This document shows positions 9,653-19,835 of a stretch of 64,000 nt of DNA, piece after piece (position 1 is the first letter of the stretch; every line of letters begins with the position of its first letter). The position numbers and the translations under genes are program-made. This DNA is from Xestospongia muta (lineage: Eukaryota; Porifera; Demospongiae; Haplosclerida; Petrosiidae). Under the pieces are notes generated by a model. It was not told the origin of the DNA, made no database searches, and saw only the letters and a list, made by a program, of their open reading frames with translations. The DNA lies in NCBI GenBank assembly GCA_963693285.1, contig OY848924.1, positions 3,241,214-3,305,213 on the forward strand, written 5' to 3'.

Positions 9653-10460
9653 ACGTGATAGACCCTAAACCAACTCAATGAACAAAATAAACATATTAAT
9701 TTTTTGGTAGTGACTATAGGCCTTTTTTGTAATATTTTAGTTTTAGGCTTTTTTATTTGAACTTTTTAAAGTAGAAATTCATTTTAAAAATTTGTTTCGA
9801 CAAATAACATTTTGGCAATTGAAGCATACTAAACTAATATTAAGAATGATGAGTACATTCATAGTGGACAGATGAAAAGTTAATGATTGCTGCACATAAA
9901 GTTGAGAACTAATAAGTCCAAGAATAATGGATCTAGTTTATCTAGATAAGCAAGAAAAAACAATAATTCTAGCTAACCATCTATTCATAATTATAATCAC
10001 TAGATCTCCATTACTAAATTAAAACCATGCATGGCATATAGGGACTAGTGAGTGTCATACTCATGTATAAAACTGTAATGAACTATCTATAACTAAATAA
10101 CTCTTATTAACTACTTCCTGTACAATCATTGTTGTTATGTCCATGTCATGTACACGTGCTCAATATATAGATTTACTTCATGTATTGAACCTTGTTATAA
10201 CCTGTTCTAGTTGCTTCAGTTGGACTCTAATATTGGTGATTTCACATGTTGATGACACTACAATTGATTGATTTCTATGTCAGATAATACAACATTAATG
10301 TGGACTTTAGTGTCTCAGTTTTAGTATTGATCATAGCGATATAAAATGAAAACTTTTTTTGATGTTAACTCCCTTCGATGTTTGTGCATTTGGTCTTACT
10401 ACTCTTTTTTGTCTTAGTTGACATTTCTTATATATTATATATTATAGCATATTTATATCA
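9653..10460. other. Crystallin 3' flank and non-coding interval
   Basis: The first ~460 bp repeat the 3' flank of crystallin A. The region 10130-10440 shows no similarity inside the window and no supported gene. Confidence 0.5.
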
Positions 10461-10499
10461 ATTTATGTGTATAGTTTAACTCTAATTACAAATCATGTA

Positions 10500-10605
10500 T
10501 GGATTTATTCCTGGAATATGACCACATCAATTAACTTCATTTTAAAGACCACAAATAAAGTTAAGTTTAAACATAACAACTGTATTGATTCTAGGAATAT
10601 GTTAG
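10500..10605. repeat. ~90 bp repeat with ATTCC-type inverted ends
   Basis: The element starts attcctggaa and ends ttctaggaat, which are imperfect inverses of each other. Close copies lie at about 12036-12135 and 2181-2270. It looks like a small foldback-type repeat. Short versions of about 35 bp (same two ends, ~14 bp between) occur near 500, 2937, 8140, 10700 and 13119. Confidence 0.5.
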
Positions 10606-11185
10606 AAGAACTAATAAACAATTCAATTATGGTCAATGACTATACTGTAATGAAACCATTTAAATGGTGGTTTACTATAAATTAAATGATATGATCATAT
10701 TCCTGGAATGAAATACCTTGACTTCTAGGAATTAAGCTGTATATAGTGTCACATTATATGAAAATGTTGGTTTTGTACTCTGACATAACTTTATCACAAA
10801 AGTTGTGTAATACATATGAACTCTAAACCTTGTACTATTGGTAACAAGTACTGTCTATAAGAACCATAAGCAATTAAATTATTGTCAATGACTACACCGT
10901 AATGAAACTGTTTACTATAAATTAAATGATGTGGTCATTTTCTTGGAATGAAACACCTTGACTTCTAGGAATTAAACTGTATATAGCATCGTGTCATGTG
11001 AAAATGATAGTCTTCTACTCTGACATAACTTTATCATAAAAGTTGTGTAATACATATGGAGGGTATCATCAATGTTGTATACATAAATACAATATAACTT
11101 ATAGATTCAACGAATGGTTTCCTTCTATTACAATTAAGTCATGAAGTCGATAAACATTTTAGAACACATGATTATATCATGTGAG
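10606..11185. repeat. Rearranged copies of the duplicated block
   Basis: Two partial, overlapping copies of the stretch before catatggagggtatcat occur in tandem here (compare 10690-10815 with 10930-11060). The block was duplicated locally as well as at the 5 kb scale. No gene seen. Confidence 0.5.
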
Positions 11186-11189
11186 TCCA

Positions 11190-11600
11190 CTCCTTGTGAA
11201 GCACAAAATTAAAATAATAACTGATAAAATGACACAGACAACTATGAACATTATTACAGTTGAAAAGGCTTTTTGCCATGGCAACAGTAATAGAAAGCCA
11301 GCTACAATATCTTCAATGCCATTAATGATATATACTGATGTTAATGATTACTAATCATGAGGTTTAAAATGTCTAAGAAACTAATAGAGGCAAGTGAGAG
11401 CACAAAGAAAAAAAGAACTAGGACAATGCATAAGAATTAAATTAGCCTGTTGCCATGGTAATTATATACTCTACAATGTCTAATAGTCTACATGTATAAC
11501 ATAATATAATATAGTATATTGTTAATGGTGTTATAGCAAACACCTTCAAAACAATCTTACTGTAATTTCTTCCATATTTTCCTAAATTACTGTCCAAACC
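11190..11600 (-). pseudogene. Broken small membrane-protein gene with insertion
   Basis: Matches 3173-3514 on the minus strand but is split by about 80 bp of AT-rich sequence near 11460-11535, inside what would be the N-terminal region. Small indels occur elsewhere. Not translatable. Confidence 0.5.
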
Positions 11601-11872
11601 AATGTTATCATGTCAACTTTGGTCACAAAGCTATAAACTAAATTGTATTTGGAAGATTGGAATCATGGCTACGTTATACATGTATATGTTGACATGATAC
11701 AGTTGTTTAGATTCTTCTCTTAACTAAGAGTCTATAGTCTCTCATACACTAAAATAGAAAGAAACCTGTCTTACACTTACCCACCAGATGTTGTCTGCAT
11801 TGAACCACAATGCTATATCACATATTACGTCATATAGATAATTACTAATCATATTCATGAATAATCCTTATT

Positions 11873-11891
11873 GATGACTATAAAAGTCATC
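11873..11891 (+). promoter_or_regulatory. Orphan crystallin promoter (no gene downstream)
   Basis: The conserved GATGACT-ATAAA-AGTCATC site is followed by the same leader as the other copies (atccaatctaagaaatagct) as far as about 11930. Then a (TA)n run replaces the rest of the leader and the whole crystallin body. Confidence 0.6.
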
Positions 11892-11925
11892 CAATCTAAG
11901 AAATAGCTGTGTACGAAAAACGAAT

Positions 11926-11929
<4 letters not shown>

Positions 11930-11971
<42 letters not shown>
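11930..11971. repeat. (TA)n microsatellite at a rearrangement junction
   Basis: A pure TA run of about 40 bp sits exactly where a crystallin leader ends and unrelated repeat DNA (a copy of 10430-10600) begins. Confidence 0.85.
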
Positions 11972-11978
<7 letters not shown>

Positions 11979-12149
11979 TATAGCATATTTATATTGATTT
12001 ATGTGTATAGTTTAACTCTAATTACAAGTCCATGTATGGATTTATTCCTGGAATATGACCACATCAATTAACTTCATTTTAAAGACCACAAATAAAGTTA
12101 AGTTTAAACATAACAACTGTTTTGATTCTAGGAATATGTTATATAGCAT

Positions 12150-13335
12150 AATAAAATTGTATTAAGATTAGACGTTTATTGACACAATGTCTTTGTCTTA
12201 ACAGTTTATTACATAGTAATAGTGATACTTACATGATACACTTGCTATATTAACATAATGAAATTGTGCATTCTCTGTGCATAGTACAATATTGAAAGTA
12301 GTTAGTAGTAATACTTGTTTTGTATCATGAATAATAACTATGTAATACATTGCAATGAAAAAGACATCTGTTATAAAATCTATGGAATTAAAGATAAAAA
12401 GAGAAAGAGCTTGATGCAAGTGAATCAGAATATAACATGAGTGGGTGTACAGATATATTAATCAAGAATTTATGTGGTTGCTAAGTAACATTATGCTATT
12501 ACTTTTGACAGAGCAAATGAAAGAGGTTCTGCTGGCTACAAGTGCTAACATAGTTGAGTACATAGAGAGTGAGTGAGTGACTGAGATAGAGAACCTTGGG
12601 ACCTAGAGTATATGTGATAGTCAGTTTGTTTCTGTGGCAACCATATGAAGTACTCATGTAAATACAACTGACTTAGAAGTAACATTACGCCTTACACACA
12701 ACATTTATGAATCTAAAACAAATAAAAAGAGAAGGGGTAGTTCCCTGATAACTTTACATACTGGCAATCCACATAGATGGTTACTGAATAATGAAGTGGC
12801 TAGTACTTGATCATCTGTACATACATTGTCCGAAGTCTATAATTAACTCATATATTGAAGGTATAGTTGTCTTATAAGACTCAATGCACTCAATGAATAA
12901 TATCATATAACATCAAAATTTATAATTGAATGATTGCTGTCTTGTCAGTTTATTGAATCTCAATGTAATTACAAATATTATATGAACTGTACACTTTGTA
13001 CTATAGACAACATGTACTGTCTATAAATAATGATCAACAATTCAATTATGGTCAATGACTACACCGTAATGAAACCATTTAATTGATGGTTTACTATAAA
13101 TTAAATGATGTGGTCATATTCCTGGAATGAAATACCTTGACTTCTAGGAATTAAGCTGTATATAGCACCATGTTATATAAAAATGTTAGTCTTCTACTCT
13201 GACATAACTTTGTTACAAAGTTGTGTAATGCATATGGAGGGTATCATCAACGTTGTATACACACATACAATATAACTTACAGATTCAATGAATGGTTTCC
13301 TTCTATTAAAATTAAGTTATGAATACCTAATCATA
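12150..13335. repeat. Duplicated non-coding block, copy 4
   Basis: The region 12690-13330 repeats the block of 45-720 and 7670-8365. The small membrane-protein gene normally found after it is missing: the sequence jumps near 13325 from the block straight to the crystallin C promoter. The part at 12150-12690 repeats pieces of 2290-2560 and 7200-7480. No supported gene. Confidence 0.6.
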
Positions 13336-13355
13336 TTCATGAGGTAATAGTTGCT

Positions 13356-13374
13356 GATGACTATAAAAGTCATC
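13356..13374 (+). promoter_or_regulatory. Crystallin C TATA box in inverted repeat
   Basis: Same GATGACT-ATAAA-AGTCATC, 106 bp before the ATG at 13468. The CRE-like and attagctaat sites of copy A are absent because the upstream part was deleted, leaving only ctaatcatattcatgagg. This copy may be regulated differently. Confidence 0.6.
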
Positions 13375-13467
13375 CAATCTAAGAAATAGCTGTGTACGAA
13401 AAAGGAATTGAAAATATAATTCTATTTACGCCAGAAACATTAAAACCCTGATTTAAGACTGCAAAAT

Positions 13468-14013
13468 ATGTCTACTCCCAGTGGTCCACTTAAACTTAAA
13501 GGTCCTTTAGGTGAAGAAACGTTTTACAACACCCGGGCTAACATAGCTGGAGATTACACAAAAGCTGAAGTCATTTCCAGCGAACCTAAATCTGTTTGGG
13601 TTGTCTATACAGTCGAAGAATGGGATCATCAGCATCCAGGAGATCGCGATGTTGAAAAGATCGTTAACGTTGGTCAACCCGTTACCACGGATGGTAAGAT
13701 TAGATCTATACAAGGTTTTGATGTATTGAACCCAGGAGTTATATTGTTTGAACACAGTCAATATCGTGGATTTGCAACAATGGTTCGCAATAGTAATCCT
13801 GATATCACCCAATCCTTCACTCAAGGTAAAGTTTCTGGAGTGTCTTCCATGATGATTACTGGTGGCATATGGAGCTTCTACACAGGATTTAACTTCACTA
13901 ACACTAAGATTAGTATTGATGGTAAAACTCAGCTTGGACCTGGTGAATATAACCTTGGATATTTGCTTGCCAATGACCAGATCAAGTCTGTTCAATATGT
14001 CCGAGCATCCTAA
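13468..14013 (+). CDS. Beta/gamma-crystallin-like protein C
   Basis: An intact 181-residue single-exon ORF. The crystallin domain spans residues 90-181, with FEHSQYRG at 94-101, GGIWSFYTG at 132-140 and NDQIKS at 169-174. Trp44, lost in copy B, is present. A and C are the only copies with a complete frame. It differs from A at scattered positions, mostly in the N-terminal half and the second Greek key (for example GFNFTNTKI against GCNFTGTKI). Like A it lacks a signal peptide. The calcium-binding consensus is incomplete in both keys. Confidence 0.85.
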   Translation: MSTPSGPLKLKGPLGEETFYNTRANIAGDYTKAEVISSEPKSVWVVYTVEEWDHQHPGDRDVEKIVNVGQPVTTDGKIRSIQGFDVLNPGVILFEHSQYRGFATMVRNSNPDITQSFTQGKVSGVSSMMITGGIWSFYTGFNFTNTKISIDGKTQLGPGEYNLGYLLANDQIKSVQYVRAS

Positions 14014-14229
14014 ACGTGATAGACCCTGAACCAACTCAATGAACAAAATGAACATATTAATTTTTTGGTAGTGACTAGGCCTTTTTTGTAATATTTTAGT
14101 TTTAGGCTTTTTTTTGAACTTGTTTAAGTAGAATTTCATTTTAAAAATTTGTTTCAACAAATAACATTTTGGTAATTGAAGCATATTAAACTAATATTAA
14201 GAATGATGAATACGCTCATGGTGGACAGA

Positions 14230-14400
14230 TAAATTAAAATAACAACAGATAAAATGACACAAGCAACTATAAACATTATTACAGTTAAAGAGGCTTTTTG
14301 CCATAGCAACTATAATAGAAAGCTCAGCTACATCTTCCATACAATGATACTGATGTTAATCATTACTAACAGTAACAATTCCAGGAATTAGAGCATGACA
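14230..14400 (-). pseudogene. Remnant of the small membrane-protein gene (second copy of 721-905)
   Basis: Nearly identical to 740-905 and joined directly to the crystallin C 3' flank at about 14229 (cagat/aaattaaaat). Only the region for helix 2 and part of the loop is present. Confidence 0.5.
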
Positions 14401-14544
14401 ATAACATAAAATTGTCTATTTTGCTATTATAATAATATATATTATATAGAATTCTAAGGTACTCGGTTAAGTGCAGTCTTTTGTAACATTTCACATGACG
14501 TGGTCAGGTAACTGCTTCTATTCATTAATAAAAAACTACAAACT

Positions 14545-15212
14545 ATGAAGTATTTCCTTCTTCTTTTAGTTTTTGCAGCAATGTTTGCTTAATATACCTA
14601 TGAGTCTGATTTTCCTCCCTATGAGTTTGATACATCTTTGAAGACAACCAAGAAGTAAAAAATTTGAATGTTAAAGATGATAACAGCAAACAACCAGCTG
14701 TTATCTCTACCTCTACATCTCTCTGCAGTATCAATGTACAAGCTTTTACTCCACTGATTAACAGTGGCATTGATAAAAAACTTGCTTCTCGACCTGGTAG
14801 GTCTTAAACATACAAATTGAAAATTTATATTATGATTTTTCAATTATTCACATGCAGCTGTGCAGATGCTTAATTTTTCAATCACAAATGGTCATACTAG
14901 TCATGTACTGACAATTCAAAAGATTAGGAGTGGTAATTTTACACTAGGCCCTACCCTCAATCAAATTATAATTGGAAATGGGGAGACAGATAGGACTTTT
15001 ACTATTCTGCATATAGACCAATTGTACAATGGCTATCACCACACTAAACTAGGTGCTGTGTTCATTAACCTTGACAAACTGTTTCCCTGTGCAAAACTTG
15101 GTAATGTTTCAGCTTGCAAGAAATTTACTCAAGAGGAAGATGGATTCTTCAAAGGAAAAACAATTACCGAGGCAAGTGATCAGGGGAACAATTTTAATTT
15201 TTTTGGCAATGC
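14545..15212 (+). pseudogene. Decayed secreted-protein gene, copy 2
   Basis: Copy of 1073-1735. The ATG at 14545 opens the same 15-residue leader and the same TAA follows at 14590-14592. A further piece in a shifted frame contains NLNVKDDNSKQPAV and SINVQAFTPLINSG and ends at a GT near 14798. After an AG near 14857 comes a long open stretch with LTIQKIRSGNFTLGPTL, GAVFINLDKLFPCAKLG and CKKFTQEEDGFF. Here the frameshift seen in copy 1 is absent. The TATA of copy 1 is lost (gacgtggtcagg instead of gactatataag). The 3' end is replaced by crystallin sequence from 15213. Family unknown. Confidence 0.5.
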
Positions 15213-15349
15213 TTCTACACAGGATATAACTTCACCGGCACTAAAATTATTGTTTGTGGTATAACTCAACTTGGACCTGGAAATTATGACCTAGAGTTAT
15301 TGCTTGCCAATGACCAGATCAAGTCTGTTCAATATGTCCGGGCATCCTA
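15213..15349 (+). pseudogene. Crystallin C-terminal tail fused to the secreted-protein pseudogene
   Basis: From gcttctacacagg onward the sequence is the last ~45 codons of crystallin A type (TGTKIIVCG, then LGPGNYDLELLLANDQIKS) and its stop. It is out of frame with the preceding pseudogene, so the joint reading frame ends early at 15262-15264. The join sits in a short stretch shared by both parents (gc/ttctacac), as expected of an illegitimate recombination point. Confidence 0.7.
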
Positions 15350-15945
15350 AACATGATAGACCCTGAACCGACTCAATGAACAAAATTAACATATTAATTT
15401 TTTGGTAGTGACCAGGCCTTTTTTGTAATAATTTAGTTTTAAGCTATTATTTTGAACTTTTTAAAGTGGAATTTCATTTTAAAAATTTGTTTCAACAAAT
15501 AAAATTTCGGCAATTGAAGCATATTAAACTAGTATTAAGAATGATGAGTACATTCATAGTGGACAGATGAAAAGTTAATGATTGCTGCACATACAGTTGA
15601 GAATTTAATAGAATAAGTCCAGTAATAATGGATCTAGTTTATCTAGATATTAATGAAAAATAATGATTCTAACAATCTATTCATAATTACAATGACTAAA
15701 TTTCCATTACTAAATTAAAACCATTGCCATATGAGTGTCATACTTGTATATAAAACTGTAATGAACTATCTATAACTAAATAACTCATATTGACTACCTC
15801 CTGTGCAGTAATTATTATTAGTGAGTCATCCTGTTCCACTATACACTTTAATTCACACATTAACTAAATAATAATGATAATGAATAATTGTACATAATAG
15901 TTTTCATTACCCACATATTTCCCTTTTTAGTGATGGAAACAAATC
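15350..15945. repeat. Duplicated crystallin 3' flank, copy 2
   Basis: Matches 4448-5040 down to the ctttttag/tgatggaaacaaatcaa acceptor-like end. Here the detached crystallin domain that follows in copy 1 is missing, and unrelated sequence begins. Confidence 0.75.
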
Positions 15946-15949
15946 AAGG

Positions 15950-17515
15950 ATTTGATAAATAGGTGGAATGTCTTCTATTCCATTTTTTTCGACTGGAAAA
16001 GGTTGCATGCATCGAAGACTTTATGTCTGACACTTCATGATCCTGTTTTGCCAGGTGCTGTTGGAGGAGAGCAAGATTGCTCTCAATAACATCATGGTCA
16101 GTCTCTTGGGATTGTTCAGTATTAAACTACATGTAAACATTAAAATTACAAAACATTTAATACAAACCATGTAACCTCAACGTATACTCACCATATTGAT
16201 TTTATTAGAAACTTTTTGTCTTTTAGGGGTTCCACCTGCTTCAATCTAGATAGAGGTACATAATAATAATAATTTTATTGATAGGTACAGCATAATAATT
16301 ATGTGTTAGTTTACAAAGACTAATTTATTACCAAGCGTTTCCTAGTTTGGGACTTTGGGGTTTCACAATTCTCCATCTACCACATGGAAAGAACAAAGTA
16401 TTTTAATCATAATAATAATTTCACATCATCCAAATCAGATGAAGATGATGGTCTTCTCATATCGCTCATTTTCTGCCTGAGCTGTATTTTCCAAGTAAAA
16501 TGTGATACAAGGTCTTATCTTGAATCAAATAATTCATTCAAGTTATTGATTAGTTGGATGTAATACTCATGAGCAACTTGGTATCTATACCAGGAACAAA
16601 TGCTTCATGTATGTGTTTTCAATAATAAGCTCTGATATTTATTGTATTTTTTTCTTTTACTCAATAGAGTTTGAACAAGTGTTGATGTACCACTGCTATA
16701 CCTGTGCATGATGTATAAGTTTAGTAATACCTTCAAAAAACATAATCGTGTGTGACAGCATAACTTTGTATTAATTTGAATTTTTTGAACTATAAATTTA
16801 CATTTTAAAATATATATATATATATATATATATTGTCCCTAACTTTGTACATTCCAACATGTATGTTTGCTGGTTGATTGCAGGAAGTCTAAAAAAATAG
16901 AGTGATTTAGCAGACACTAGAGGACCCTACTAGCATAGCAATTGCTAGCTGTGTTGGTATTACCAGGAGGGTACTTAAAACAGCATGGCTATAATTTTAT
17001 TTCTATGAATACACGTGTACAGTTTGCGCATGCGTGGACCTGTATTGAACAAAAGAGTTAAAAATTGAAAGCTGACCTCTGACTAATCGAATACAAATTC
17101 GATTCTTCCTTTTAAGAAAATCTCTGAATTGCTAGGAACAAGAACGAGGAAAGTGGTGTATATGGTCAGTGGTTTTCTCATTACTGGATTTTCGGTCACT
17201 TGTACTTCAAAATATGACTCTTCTATGTGATTGTACAAAACAGAATTTTACCAAAAAGTCTAACCCTGTTCTTATATATATATATTTTATATTTTTTGTG
17301 AGAACCTTTAAAATTTCTACTGGTGCATGTATGTGGAAAATTTACAAAGTCTGTAAAAGTGCTGACAAAAAGCACCTCCCATCCTGAAATATATCAATGC
17401 ATGTTGCTGGCCCTACACTTCCAGAGTCAGGCAATTACATAACCAATCATTTAATAGTTTAAAAGATTCTGAAGAGCACTACAAATGTGTATTTGAGATT
17501 TCAAGTCACTACTTT
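15950..17515. other. Non-coding interval between crystallin array and SOD2
   Basis: No gene supported. It contains a (TA)n run near 16810-16833 and AT-rich unique sequence. The 5' edge is the right end of the duplicated array. Confidence 0.5.
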
Positions 17516-17521
17516 CACTGT

Positions 17522-19756
17522 TCATGTCATAGCATTGCTGTATCTTGCAGCCACATCCTCCCAGTTGATGACATCCCAAATAGCGTTAACATAATCAGGT
17601 CGTACATTCTTATACTGGAGGTAATAGGCATGTTCCCATACATCAATACCAAGAAGAGGAATTAGACCTATACAGGTAGAGGAATGTGTGAAAAATTTAG
17701 AAGGCACTATGCGTACATATAGTATATTAGGAAGGAATTCATGAATTTTAGTCATTGTTCATACCTGTAGTTCCTTGCAATGGGTCTTGATTTCCACATG
17801 TAACAATTTGTAATCTTCCACTTTCTTTGTTATATCCCTAAAAATTAATCAAAATCAACATATACAGCTGAATCGATTGGTGCAAGTTCCGTGTGGATAG
17901 CACGTAAAACGGCAAAGTTATTTACATGTCTGGGTAGCTCAACTCAACTTGGACATACTATAATCACCCTTCTTATAAGCAATGGTTATGTAATATTTAC
18001 TAATTATCTGACTTTGGTGCTTTTTCAGAAATACAGTCACATTTTTATTATACTTTTAGTAGCTTCTAAGATTGACTATACAGTTTTTGTGTTATACACT
18101 ATGATTTTAAACATTACAGCAATTGGAGTACACTCAAGTTAGGATTTGCAACTTTTAATTGTCTATACAACCTTAATTTTCATGAAGAATGCTGTTGGGC
18201 TTAAAAAGTGAGTAGTTCTTGAACAGTAATATAATTTATACATGTACATTGTCCTATAACTAAAGCCAGACTGTTCATTGAACATTCCAAGTAGCAATGA
18301 CATAATGGTCAATATAGACATTCTTTCCACACTAGAAATTGAAATATTTATTAGTATTAATTTTTACCAGCCATCCCCATCCTGATCCTTGAATAGCAAT
18401 TGTCTTAGCTGAAAGTTGCGATTTAAAGTTATCAAAAGAACTAAAGTCTCTTTCGATGGCTGCCCCAAAATCACCTAAAAGAACAAAGGAAGAAAATAAT
18501 AATAACAGTGAGTAAGTGTCAAACCACAAACTGTCAATATTGTTTCAAAACTAGACCTGAATTTTGAAATATATATATTCAACAAAGAATAATTATTATA
18601 GAAAACAAGACATTTCAACAGTCTGAGGTAACCTTGTGAAAACATGAAGACCTTTACCTTCAATGAATGACACAAAATTGCTTATTTTCTTATTATTAAT
18701 GAATTATTCATATATTTTGCACAATCACTGTTGTCTTTAATTGTCATCAAAACACTTTGTTTTAAATAATTAATTGTTTATGAAATAAACATAATTGAAA
18801 TTATCAAAAACATTAACTAAAATGTCTTTTTAATGCTGTAAACTATTTGCTAGGTGATTAATATTGCTGTTGTGAACAAGACATGTGAGCATAAAATGAG
18901 GAGATTGTCATTCATATTTCCTTATTCATTATGTGATAAAAGTTTTATATTGTCATCCAACATAATTTTGAATCCTATTTGAAATTTTAGATCATTTTAA
19001 ATCAATTCCATGGAATCCATTTTCTTTGTGCTATTCGTATTTGTGTCTTTGGTTTGAACAAAATATTAAATGGTTTACCTTGTGGTCCTCCTCCTCCATT
19101 GGGTGAAAGGTTGTTCCAAAAAATAGAATGATTAATATGTCCTCCACCATTGAATTTAATAGCTGGATGTAGAGCAATGACTCCGCCCACATTACCTGTA
19201 ACATTATTGAATGAAAAAATAATTCGAGCAAACAAGTTATTTAAGAAATTACTAATTGTCAGGTGGTCCAACAGGAAATCTACACTTTATTAACATTTAA
19301 TTAAGGGGTTCTGGGAGAGTGTTACAATGTGCATGGCTAACAGAATCAGATAATTTCAACTAAACCTTAATAATATCCCCACAACCTAAATGTTAAACCT
19401 TACAACACATACATGCATATTATTTTTAAATTGAAGTATGGGATTTTTAACTGTATAGTAGCCACATTGTTTATGTTAACAAACATTACTTCAGTTAACA
19501 AACAGATTATGTTAATATAATCAGTACCTTCATCCACACATTGCTTAAGTTGTTCTTCAGCAGCGTTCAAGTTGTTAACGTAAGTAGCGTGATGTTTCTG
19601 ATGATGTAATTCCATAATCTCTCCACTAATAACTGGCTCCAATGCTTTATATCCATATGGTAATTCAGGCAACGAGTGCTTCTGGCGAGAAAGAGATGTC
19701 AGAGCAGTAACTCCTGCTCCCTTGAACGGTTGAGAAGCTCGCAAAACAGACAACAT
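17522..19756 (-). CDS. SOD2: Mitochondrial manganese superoxide dismutase
   Basis: Five exons on the minus strand: 19528-19756, 19079-19195, 18368-18474, 17765-17837 and 17522-17667, summing to 223 residues (family about 222). It converts superoxide to H2O2 and O2 in the mitochondrial matrix. Visible hallmarks are [16 protein letters not shown] at the mature N-terminus, metal ligands in [14 protein letters not shown] (first His), [10 protein letters not shown] (second), and [11 protein letters not shown] (Asp and third His). [12 protein letters not shown] carries the Gln typical of the Mn type. The start at 19756 ([11 protein letters not shown]...) gives a plausible targeting peptide. An in-frame ATG further upstream at 19834 would add 26 residues and place the start 1 bp from the start of the divergent BDH gene. 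Confidence 0.93.
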
Positions 19757-19835
19757 GTTCACTAGAGAAACGTGCTTAGAGTACAAGGAATTGACCTTTC
19801 CTCCAGCCACTCCCATCAGTGGTATTATATCCATA

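Noticed and set aside
13507..14184. 225-codon open frame antisense to crystallin C
   Set aside because: The antisense frame follows codon bias of the real gene. Similar but interrupted antisense frames occur behind copies A and B, and nothing in it resembles a domain.
17169..17387. 72-codon ORF downstream of SOD2
   Set aside because: Low-complexity hydrophobic frame without homologue or promoter signals; most likely chance.
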